A stretch of 61,874 bases of DNA from Lachnospiraceae bacterium (GTDB lineage: Bacteria; Bacillota; Clostridia; Lachnospirales; Lachnospiraceae): the NCBI GenBank assembly GCA_011959105.1, contig BLLU01000216.1:1-61874 (forward strand), in the 5' to 3' direction. Every line of letters begins with the position of its first letter. The first letter of the stretch is position 1. This document shows positions 9,614-16,883 of the stretch, one piece after another. A program made the position numbers and the translations under genes. The notes beneath the pieces are model-generated. The model did no database searches, was not told the origin of the DNA, and saw nothing but the letters and a program-made list of their open reading frames with translations.

Positions 9614-10045
9614 TCTTGCTTTTCCCTGCGCCGGCATTTGGCGATATTCCTTCCGTAAATATTTACGTATATTGTATTACAAGCAGGAGCGTCACGCAAT
9701 GATTTTATAAATAAGGTATCATTGATTTTGCGTGAAGAAACGGATATACTGTATACAAATCGGCAGGATGGGAGGAAGCGCAGCACATACGGTCGGGAAA
9801 GCGGAATCCGAACCGAATGCGGAAACCGGGCTGCTGACTGAAGGAAGCTGCCGGGAAGCGGGGACGCGGCAGAACTGCCCAAGGGAACCGGCGGCGTGGG
9901 GGGGACAGTGTGAGAAGAACTTCTAATCACTCGCAGCAAAGGCTGCTTCGCGAAGAAGTTCTAAGTCTCACACCCAGAAATGCTGAAATACGACATTTCT
10001 CATCTTGATTTGTACGCCTGCTAAAGCAGGCAGATGGGAGTTAGG
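9614..10045 (+). promoter_or_regulatory. Three-hairpin leader before the LytTR regulator
   Basis: No gene is convincing in this 432-bp gap. It holds three stacked inverted repeats. (1) 9908-9973: GTGTGAG and CTCACAC outside, AGAACTTCT and AGAAGTTCT inside, and a GCAGC/GCTGC tip. (2) 9976-10000: AGAAATG pairs with CATTTCT. (3) 10016-10031: GCCTGC-TAAA-GCAGGC. The last hairpin ends just before the ribosome binding site GGGAG of the response regulator. This could be a structured 5' leader controlling the two-component genes. A transcription terminator is less likely because no T-run follows. Confidence 0.5.
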
Positions 10046-10756
10046 ATGAAAGTCAGAATAGGAATCGTGGAAAACGAAGAGGACACACGGAATTATGTGT
10101 GCAGCCTGATAGAAGAATGTATGGCCCGGGCCGGGCATAGCCTACATCTGGCCTGCTGCGCCAGCGCGGAGGAGTTTCTATTTAAATACGGGGAGCCGGA
10201 TCTGCTGGACGTGATGTTTCTGGATATTATGCTGGGCGCCATGAACGGTATGGAACTGGCCAGGAGCATACGGGAGAGGGACAAGCGGGTCCAGATTGTT
10301 TTTCTCACCGGGGTGCAGGATTATGTCTATGAAGGTTATGAGATCGGTGCGGTGCGCTATCTGCTCAAGCCTGTCAGGAAGCAGGAACTGGAACTGGCTC
10401 TGGGGCATTGCTGTGAAAAAATAGCCCGTAAAAAGACGGAATATTTCGCTTTCCGATATCAGGGGGAGGGGCTGAGAATCGCTTTTTCCGATATTTTCTA
10501 TGTCAGAGTGGAGGGTCATTATCTGCAGATGGTTACGGCGAAAGGGATCTATGAGTGGAAGGGCAGTCTGTCCCAGGCGGCGGAGAAGCTGGACCGGCAG
10601 CAGTTTGCTATGGTCAGCCGTTCCGTCATCGTAAATCTGGAGTATGTCACCAGGATCACCCGGGAAGAATGCTTTCTGGAAAACGGTGAGGTTCTGCCTG
10701 TCAGCAGGGGCGCATATCAGACATTGAATGAGAATTTTATGAAATTTTACCTGTAA
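10046..10756 (+). CDS. LytTR-family response regulator
   Basis: A 236-residue two-domain regulator. The receiver domain (about 1-120) has the acidic cluster VENEED, the phospho-acceptor D60 in FLDIML, the T of FLTG, and K in LKPV. The C-terminal LytTR DNA-binding domain (about 135-235) has FSDIFYVRVEGHYLQM and SRSVIVNLEYV. Such AgrA/VirR-like regulators act as dimers at paired direct repeats and often control surface, peptide or bacteriocin functions. The start at 10046 is favoured over 10034 because GGGAG lies five bases upstream, while the base of a perfect hairpin abuts 10034. The kinase gene follows on the same strand after 80 bp. Confidence 0.88.
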   Translation: MKVRIGIVENEEDTRNYVCSLIEECMARAGHSLHLACCASAEEFLFKYGEPDLLDVMFLDIMLGAMNGMELARSIRERDKRVQIVFLTGVQDYVYEGYEIGAVRYLLKPVRKQELELALGHCCEKIARKKTEYFAFRYQGEGLRIAFSDIFYVRVEGHYLQMVTAKGIYEWKGSLSQAAEKLDRQQFAMVSRSVIVNLEYVTRITREECFLENGEVLPVSRGAYQTLNENFMKFYL

Positions 10757-10836
10757 CGGTTCTATGGGCGGAGCCCTGAGAACTGTCGGCAGGGAGACGC
10801 GGAATCAGACAGGGAATCGGTAAAGGGGGAAAGGGT

Positions 10837-11709
10837 ATGTTGAAGATGCTGGGTGCGGTGGTTCCTGCCGTATGCATCCTTCTGTTTTTAATAGGGGAGA
10901 TCCGGCGCAGAAGGGGAGGGATCGGCTATGCCCTGCTGTTTTGCGGCGGTGAGGCTTTGCTGCTGTATGCTGCTGCGAACAGGCCGGGCCAGGAACTCCT
11001 CATGGCGCTTATGGCCGTGCTGCTGTTGCTGATCGGGCTGGGAAATGTCTCTTATATGGGAAAGAAATATGAGGAGCAATTTATGGAAGCCCAGTCCCAG
11101 GCCCTGTCCCGGCAGGTGGAAGAGGTAAAGGAAATCTATACCACCATGCGGGGCTGGAGGCATGATTATCACAACCACATGCAGAAACTCAAGGCGCATA
11201 TGGCCATGGGCCAGTGGGAGGAGGCGGCCGGTTATCTGGACAGGCTGGACGAGGATTTAAGCCAGGTAAAGGTGAAATATCAGACAGGAAATGTGAGTCT
11301 TGACGCCATTTTAAACAGCAAACTATCCCTGGCGGAGAAGGAGGAGGTGAAAGTAAACTGTAAGGTAGAACTTTATGAAGCGCTCTCCATATCGGACATC
11401 GACCTGTGTGTGCTGATTGGGAATCTGATAGACAATGCGGTGGAATCCTGCGCCTTGCTGCCCCAGGGGGCGGAGAGATTTCTGCGGATCTATATCTGTG
11501 TGCGCAGAAGCCAACTCTACATCGCTGTCACCAACGCCACCAACGAGGTAATACGCAGGCTGGATCAGCAGTATGTCACCCAAAAGCGCGGTAACCACGG
11601 GCATGGCCTGAAAAGGATTAATACCATTGTGGAGAAATATCAGGGGTATATCAGAAGGGCCAACGAGCCGGGCGTCTTTTCCACGGAGATTATGCTGCCG
11701 CTGTATTGA
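10837..11709 (+). CDS. GHKL sensor histidine kinase
   Basis: A 290-residue sensor kinase partner of the upstream LytTR regulator. It has about two N-terminal membrane segments (roughly 3-17 and 22-70, hydrophobic with short loops), a short coiled linker, the phospho-acceptor region RHDYHNH (H109 the likely phosphorylated His), and a C-terminal GHKL ATPase with NLIDNAVES (N-box) and GHGLKRI (G-box). The membrane part is shorter than the six segments of AgrC-type peptide sensors, so its input is uncertain. It probably shares the leader transcript with the regulator. Confidence 0.82.
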   Translation: MLKMLGAVVPAVCILLFLIGEIRRRRGGIGYALLFCGGEALLLYAAANRPGQELLMALMAVLLLLIGLGNVSYMGKKYEEQFMEAQSQALSRQVEEVKEIYTTMRGWRHDYHNHMQKLKAHMAMGQWEEAAGYLDRLDEDLSQVKVKYQTGNVSLDAILNSKLSLAEKEEVKVNCKVELYEALSISDIDLCVLIGNLIDNAVESCALLPQGAERFLRIYICVRRSQLYIAVTNATNEVIRRLDQQYVTQKRGNHGHGLKRINTIVEKYQGYIRRANEPGVFSTEIMLPLY

Positions 11710-11757
11710 GCGCCCCTTTCGCGGCATATTTGCTCTCAATCATAGGGAATCCTCTTC

Positions 11758-11790
11758 GTGCACGAATTTAAGCAATTCATGCACGTTTTT
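11758..11790 (+). terminator. Terminator after the two-component genes
   Basis: GTGCACGAATT (11758-11768) pairs imperfectly with AATTCATGCAC (11774-11784), followed by GTTTTT. It fits an intrinsic terminator for the regulator/kinase transcript. Confidence 0.5.
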
Positions 11791-11817
11791 GTTTCCGCAA
11801 AATTCAAATGCTATAAT
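11789..11817 (+). promoter_or_regulatory. Weak candidate promoter of the ABC remnant
   Basis: TATAAT at 11812-11817 with a poor -35 (TTGTTT, 11789-11794) at 17 bases. It lies 72 bp before the start of the deleted ABC gene. Confidence 0.3.
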
Positions 11818-11889
11818 AGCGCAAGAAAGAAGGAAGCCATGGGGCCGCAGGCGAACGCCAGCCCCGAAGATACGCAGGGAGAGGGAGAG

Positions 11890-12222
11890 ATGGTACAAGA
11901 TCAAAAAAAGTATGGCATGGCCGGTAATATTGCATATATTTATCGGATTCTGTTCCGGGAGCAGCCCCGGACAAAGGTTCTTCTGGCAGGCAAGATCCTG
12001 CTGGCAGTGGCACAGGATATCTATCAACGGTTTAACAATATGGTACAGGACAAGACAGCCATCTTTATATCTCATAGAATGTCCAGCTGCAGATTCTGCG
12101 ACACGGTTATCGTATTCGACGGAGGACGTATCGTCCAGACGGGGAGCCATGAACGGCTTCTGGGGGATAAAGAGGGGATTTACAGCCGGATGTGGGAGGC
12201 TCAGGCAAAGTACTATATCTGA
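11890..12222 (+). pseudogene. ABC exporter with large internal deletion
   Basis: The frame codes for only 110 residues. The first 45 or so look like the start of an ABC exporter half (MVQDQKKYG, then YIYRILFREQ). They join in frame to the extreme C-terminal end of the ATPase domain: KTAIFISHRMSSCR contains the H-loop, followed by ADTVIVFDGG-like residues (here CDTVIVFDGG) and the usual QTGSHERLL tail. The transmembrane region, Walker A, signature and Walker B are all absent. Full exporters of this type are about 580 residues. The likely history is a clean in-frame deletion of about 1.4 kb with the junction near 12020. It cannot be a working transporter. Confidence 0.8.
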
Positions 12223-12271
12223 AAGAGTATATGCAAATCACCTGCCATATGGTAAAATAACAGATAAAACA

Positions 12272-12363
12272 GCAGGCGAACTGGCAGGCGGAAAGCAGAC
12301 GAACTGTCGGACAGAAAGCAGGCGAACCGTCAGACGGAAAGCAGGCAAACCGGCAGACAGACT
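12272..12363 (+). repeat. Four degenerate 23-bp tandem repeats
   Basis: Four consecutive 23-base units beginning GCAGGCGAAC or close variants and ending in GGAAA or ACT. The units differ at a few positions each. They lie between the ABC remnant and the GH43 gene, ending 67 bp before its start, in a non-coding stretch. The function is unknown. Confidence 0.75.
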
Positions 12364-12430
12364 ACCGGAGAATATGCTCTGAACATACAGGAAAGTATGC
12401 AGCGGCCGGGGGCCGCGGAAAGGAATACAT

Positions 12431-13978
12431 ATGCGATACAACAATCCGATTATACCCGGGTTCTACCCGGACCCCAGCATCTGTAAGGCGGATGGCAGGT
12501 ACTACATGGTGTGCAGTTCCTTCCAGTACTTCCCCGGCGTGCCCCTGTTTGAGAGCCGGGACCTGGTCAACTGGACCCAGATCGGTCATGTGCTCACCAG
12601 GGAGAGCCAGCTGCCTCTGAAAGGAGCGGGCTCTGACGGCGGCATATACGCGCCCACCATCCGTTTCCATGAGGGGCGTTTCTATATGGTAACTACCAAT
12701 ATCTCCGGCATGGGCAATTTCTATGTGTGGACCGACGACATTTACGGAGAGTGGTCGGAGCCTGTGAAAGTGCAGCAGGGGGGGATTGACCCTTCGCTGT
12801 ATTTCGAGGACGGAAGGGCTTATTTCATGAGCAACGGGGATGATGACCAGGGCATTTCCGGTGTGACCCAGTGTGAGATTGACATTAAGACCGGGGAAAA
12901 GAAGAGTCCTTCACGGTGCGTCTGGCAGGGGACAGGGGGAAGGTATCTGGAGTCTCCTCATCTTTACAGGATAAATGGGCAGTATTACCTGATGGCGGCG
13001 GAGGGCGGCACGGAGTACGGGCATATGGTGGTCTATGCCAAGGGCCCGTCCGTGAACGGGCCTTTCACCTCCTATCCCGGCAACCCGGTACTTACCAATC
13101 GTAATCTGGGGGGCTATGTGATCCAGGGCTGCGGACATGGTGATCTGGTGGAGGATGAACGGGGCAATTTCTGGATGGTTCATCTGGCGTTCCGGCAGAT
13201 TCATCAGTGGATGACATTCCACATCACCGGCAGGGAAGTATGCCTGGTACCGGTGACTTTTCAGGAAAACGGCTGGTTTACCGCAGGGGTGGGCGGCATC
13301 ACTCCCGCGGAGGTGGAGACGGACAGGATTCCTGACAGTGTGGTACAAAGCCGGAAGCTGCGGGATACATTTTCCGACACCCGGGCGGGCGTGGACTGGG
13401 TTTTCCTGCGCAGGCCTCATGGGGAGGACTTTTCTTTCTCGGAGACCGCATACAGGCTCTACCCCACCAATCTGACCCTGGGAGAGAAGCAGGACTCCCC
13501 CGTTTTTGCGGCAATACGCCAACGGCAGATGCGGGGACAGATCCGCTGCAATATACAGGTTTCGGAGGGAGAGGCGGGCATCAGCCTGTATATGGATCAT
13601 CAACATCATTATGATCTGGCTGTGGCACGCATGGCCGCCGCCGGCGGGGCTGGGGATGTATACCGCGTCATGACCCGCAGCGTGGTGGGGGGCGTCAGCC
13701 ATGTGGTGGAGGAAACCATGGTCCGGGCGGATACAGAGATCACGCTTCGGATCGGCCTGGAACCCATGGAATACAGCTTTTCCGCAGTGTTTTCCCAACA
13801 GGGACAGGAGACTTCATGCCCTCTGGGCAGGCTGCAGACGCGCTACCTCTCCACAGAGGTGGCCGGAGGCTTCACAGGCGTCATGATCGCGTTGTATGCC
13901 CAGGAGGAATCTTTGACGGGAGGAGGAGCGGAACCGGCAGTATTTACGGATTTTGAAGCCGCATATGAGGCGGAATGA
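12431..13978 (+). CDS. GH43 beta-xylosidase/arabinofuranosidase
   Basis: A 515-residue family 43 glycoside hydrolase. The five-bladed propeller starts with NPIIPGFYPDPS, where D14 is the predicted base. D120 in GGIDPSLYF fits the pKa-tuning Asp and E174 in LESPHLY the acid. The second half (about 320-510) fits the beta-sandwich domain typical of XynB-like enzymes. There is no signal peptide, so it works inside the cell on imported xylo-oligosaccharides or arabinoxylan fragments. The start follows GGAAAGGA. It begins a hydrolase run (GH43, GH3, GH2) ahead of a sugar-sensor-like regulator. Whether xylose or arabinose is the main product cannot be decided from the sequence. Confidence 0.88.
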   Translation: MRYNNPIIPGFYPDPSICKADGRYYMVCSSFQYFPGVPLFESRDLVNWTQIGHVLTRESQLPLKGAGSDGGIYAPTIRFHEGRFYMVTTNISGMGNFYVWTDDIYGEWSEPVKVQQGGIDPSLYFEDGRAYFMSNGDDDQGISGVTQCEIDIKTGEKKSPSRCVWQGTGGRYLESPHLYRINGQYYLMAAEGGTEYGHMVVYAKGPSVNGPFTSYPGNPVLTNRNLGGYVIQGCGHGDLVEDERGNFWMVHLAFRQIHQWMTFHITGREVCLVPVTFQENGWFTAGVGGITPAEVETDRIPDSVVQSRKLRDTFSDTRAGVDWVFLRRPHGEDFSFSETAYRLYPTNLTLGEKQDSPVFAAIRQRQMRGQIRCNIQVSEGEAGISLYMDHQHHYDLAVARMAAAGGAGDVYRVMTRSVVGGVSHVVEETMVRADTEITLRIGLEPMEYSFSAVFSQQGQETSCPLGRLQTRYLSTEVAGGFTGVMIALYAQEESLTGGGAEPAVFTDFEAAYEAE

Positions 13979-14272
13979 CCTGCCGGGTGCGGGTAAATTC
14001 GGAGAGAGCGGGTATCCCGCAATAATTGCCCAGAAGTTAGCAGGATGTGGCGAGAAAATATTTACGGCATCTGGTAGTGTAAATAGTGGGGATATTTTAG
14101 CATTTATAGAATGAATGACGCAGGGACCAGCGGGCATTGCCGGCGGTTTCTGAAGAATTACTGCATCTGTCCGGGCCGTGCCCGGGAATTTTGGGAGAAC
14201 CCGGAGAAAATACAGGACTCCGGGGATGGCCGATGGATGCGGAACTTATAATTTAGAGATGGAGGAAAAATC
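13979..14272 (+). other. GH43-GH3 spacer with repeat-like end
   Basis: There is no gene in this 294-bp gap. Near its end, GATGCGGAACT (14236-14246) is followed by A/T-rich bases and GATGGAGGAAAAA. This is nearly the same ending as the structured repeats before the GH2 gene and before rplL, but the rest of that element is missing. TATAAT at 14247-14252 lacks a good -35. Confidence 0.4.
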
Positions 14273-16411
14273 GTGAGAGACAGAGAGAGCGCAAGAAAGA
14301 GGGCCCAGGAACTGGTGAGCCAGATGACTTTGGAAGAGAAGGCTTCACAGCTGAAGTATGACTCGCCGGCCATTCCCAGGCTGCATGTTCCCGCATATAA
14401 CTGGTGGAACGAGGGCCTGCACGGCGTGGCACGGGCGGGGGTGGCTACCAGCTTTCCCCAGGCGATCGGTATGGCTGCCGCCTTTGACACGGAACTGATG
14501 GAACAGGTGGGACAGGTGGTCGGCGTGGAAGGCCGGGCCAAGTACAATGCCTACAGCGCCCAGGAGGACAGGGATATTTATAAGGGGCTGACATTCTGGT
14601 CCCCCAATGTGAATATTTTCCGGGATCCCAGGTGGGGCCGTGGGCATGAGACCTACGGGGAAGATCCCTTCCTGACAGGAGAACTGGGCAAGGCCTTCGT
14701 GGAGGGTCTGCAGGGGGACGGCGAGGTGATGCAGGCGGCGGCCTGCGCCAAGCATTTTGCCGTTCACTCCGGACCGGAGGCGGTACGGCATCAGTTTGAC
14801 GCCAAAGCCTCTGCAAAGGATATGCGGGAGACCTATCTGCCCGCCTTTGAAAAACTGGTGAAAGAGGCCGGCGTGGAAGCCGTCATGGGCGCTTATAACC
14901 GCACCAACGGAGAACCCTGCTGCGGCAGCAAGACGCTGATGCAGGACATCCTGCGGGGCGAGTGGGGATTTGAGGGCCACTATGTGTCCGACTGCTGGGC
15001 AATCCGTGACTTCCATGAGCACCACATGGTAACGGATACGGCGGAGGAGTCTGCGGCCATGGCCCTGAAGGCCGGCTGTGATGTGAACTGCGGCATCACC
15101 TATCTGCATCTGATGAAGGCATATCAGGACGGTCTGGTTACGGAAGAGGAGATTACCCAGGCGGCGGAGAGGCTCTTTACCACCCGCTTCCTGCTGGGAC
15201 TGTTTGATGAGACGGAGTATGACAAGATCGGATACGACAGGATTGAGTGCAGGGAGCATCTGGCCCTGGCCGACAGGGCTACGGCGGAAGGCGTTGTGCT
15301 GCTGAAGAACAACGGCGTACTGCCGCTGAAGAAAGAGCAGCTTCAATCCATCGGCGTGGTGGGTCCCAATGCCAACAGCCGTGCGGTGCTGGTGGGCAAT
15401 TATCACGGTACTTCCTCCAGGTATATCACGGTTCTGGAGGGGATTCAGGACGCAGTGGGAGACGCCGTGCGGGTCTACTACTCCGAGGGCTGCCATCTGT
15501 TCAAGGACCGTGTGGAAGGTTTGGGCTGGAAGCAGGACCGTATCCGTGAGGCCGTGAGTGTGGCGGAGAACAGCGATGTGGTGGTGCTTTGCGTGGGCCT
15601 GGATGAAACCCTGGAGGGAGAAGAGGGCGACACCGGCAACAGCTATGCTTCCGGCGACAAGACGGATCTGCTGCTGCCCCAGTCTCAGCGGGAACTGGTG
15701 GAGGCCGTGCTGAAAGTAGGTAAGCCTGCTATCGTGCTGAACATGACCGGCAGCGCCATGGATCTGGGTGTGGAGCAGGAACAGGCGGATGCGGTGATGC
15801 AGGTGTGGTATCCCGGCGCCAGAGGCGGCAGAGTGGTGGCGCAAATCCTCTTTGGAGAGATTTCCCCTTCCGGCAAACTGCCTGTAACCTTCTATAAAAA
15901 TACAGAGGATCTTCCTGCCTTTGAGGATTATTCCATGAAGGGCAGAACCTATCGATACATAGAGTCCGAGCCGCTGTATCCCTTCGGGTATGGGTTGACC
16001 TACGGAGATGTGGAAGTGGCTGCGGTGAGCTGCTTTGGCAGTCCGGCGGTGAACGGAAGCGAGATCACCCTGGATGGACCGGAAGCCTTTAAACTGCATG
16101 TGAAGCTGGCCAACCGCGGCCAGGTGGATACGGGAGAAGTGGTGCAGGTTTATATCCGGGCGGAAGACGCGCCGGATGCCACGCCTGCGGCGAAACTCTG
16201 CGGCTTTGCCAGAACCCAGGTAAAAGCAGGAGGAGAGGCCAGCGTTACCATTCCTGTAGATGCGGAAGCCTTTACTGTGGTCAACCAGGAAGGCGAAAGA
16301 CTGGTGGAAGGCAAGACCTTTACGATCAGCGTGGGCCTGGGACAGCCGGATGCCCGCACTAGGGCCCTGACCGGCAAGGAGTGCATCACCTTTATCGTGA
16401 AGCTGACATAA
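14273..16411 (+). CDS. GH3 beta-xylosidase/beta-glucosidase
   Basis: A 712-residue family 3 glycoside hydrolase in the usual order: TIM-barrel domain (about 15-300), the alpha/beta sandwich (about 340-550) and a C-terminal fibronectin-III-like domain (about 590-700). The nucleophile is D240 in YVSDCWAI. The substrate-pocket motifs NWWNEGLHGVAR and GRGHETYGEDP near the N-terminus are those of the beta-xylosidase-like branch. No signal peptide is present, so it is cytosolic and would finish off oligosaccharides together with the GH43 enzyme. The start is GTG after GGAGGAAAAA at good spacing. A strong terminator hairpin follows the stop. Confidence 0.88.
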   Translation: MRDRESARKRAQELVSQMTLEEKASQLKYDSPAIPRLHVPAYNWWNEGLHGVARAGVATSFPQAIGMAAAFDTELMEQVGQVVGVEGRAKYNAYSAQEDRDIYKGLTFWSPNVNIFRDPRWGRGHETYGEDPFLTGELGKAFVEGLQGDGEVMQAAACAKHFAVHSGPEAVRHQFDAKASAKDMRETYLPAFEKLVKEAGVEAVMGAYNRTNGEPCCGSKTLMQDILRGEWGFEGHYVSDCWAIRDFHEHHMVTDTAEESAAMALKAGCDVNCGITYLHLMKAYQDGLVTEEEITQAAERLFTTRFLLGLFDETEYDKIGYDRIECREHLALADRATAEGVVLLKNNGVLPLKKEQLQSIGVVGPNANSRAVLVGNYHGTSSRYITVLEGIQDAVGDAVRVYYSEGCHLFKDRVEGLGWKQDRIREAVSVAENSDVVVLCVGLDETLEGEEGDTGNSYASGDKTDLLLPQSQRELVEAVLKVGKPAIVLNMTGSAMDLGVEQEQADAVMQVWYPGARGGRVVAQILFGEISPSGKLPVTFYKNTEDLPAFEDYSMKGRTYRYIESEPLYPFGYGLTYGDVEVAAVSCFGSPAVNGSEITLDGPEAFKLHVKLANRGQVDTGEVVQVYIRAEDAPDATPAAKLCGFARTQVKAGGEASVTIPVDAEAFTVVNQEGERLVEGKTFTISVGLGQPDARTRALTGKECITFIVKLT

Positions 16412-16442
16412 GCCGCCCGGCCAATAGAAAGAGCAGTAATCA

Positions 16443-16478
16443 CAGGGCTGCCGCTTGAGCGATCAGGCGGCAGCCCTG
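16443..16478 (+). terminator. Terminator after the GH3 gene
   Basis: CAGGGCTGCCGC (16443-16454) pairs perfectly with GCGGCAGCCCTG (16467-16478). The T-run is poor because the first tandem repeat copy starts at the last base of the stem. Confidence 0.6.
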
Positions 16479-16865
16479 CTAAATGGAGGGACGCGGAAGC
16501 GGCCATCTATTTAGCACCAGGATAGTGCGGTTGGAGGGAAGATGCGGAACTCTGAAACAGCATGTTCCCGTAAAGCGCATTGCTAAATGGAGGGACGCGG
16601 AAGCGGCCATCTATTTAGCACCAGGATTATGCGGTTGGAGGGAAGATGCGGAACTCTGAAACAGCATGTTCCAGTAAAGCGCATTGCTAAATGGAGGGAC
16701 GCGGAAGCGGCCATCTATTTAGCACCGTGATTGTGCGGTTGGAGGGAAGATGCGGAACTCTAAAACAGCATGTTCCCGTAAAGCGCACTGCTAAATGGAG
16801 GGACGCGGAAGCGGCCATCTATTTAGCACCAGGATTGTGCGGTTGGAGGGAAGATGCGGAACTCT
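16478..16865 (+). repeat. Four tandem 104-bp structured repeats
   Basis: Copies start at 16478, 16582, 16686 and 16790 with an exact 104-bp period and only a few differences. The fourth stops at about 16865, inside the GH2 start region. Each unit predicts two hairpins. P1 has arms GCTAAAT/ATTTAGC with an inner CGC-GGAA-GCG capped by a GNRA loop. P2 has an outer TGCG/CGCA and an inner GGGAAGATGC/GCATGTTCC(C). Inside P2 a ribosome-binding-like GGAGGG precedes ATG at 16542, 16646 and 16750. Each of these opens a 14-codon mini-ORF (MRNSETACSRKAHC in copy 1) ending TAA in the next unit. In copy 4 the same ATG (16854) reads into the GH2 frame. A related array stands before rplL. Confidence 0.9.
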
Positions 16866-16883
16866 AATTTGAAAGGAACAGAG

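Noticed and set aside
16478..16865. CRISPR array
   Set aside because: The 104-bp units are wholly repeated with no short repeat/unique spacer pattern and no cas genes nearby.
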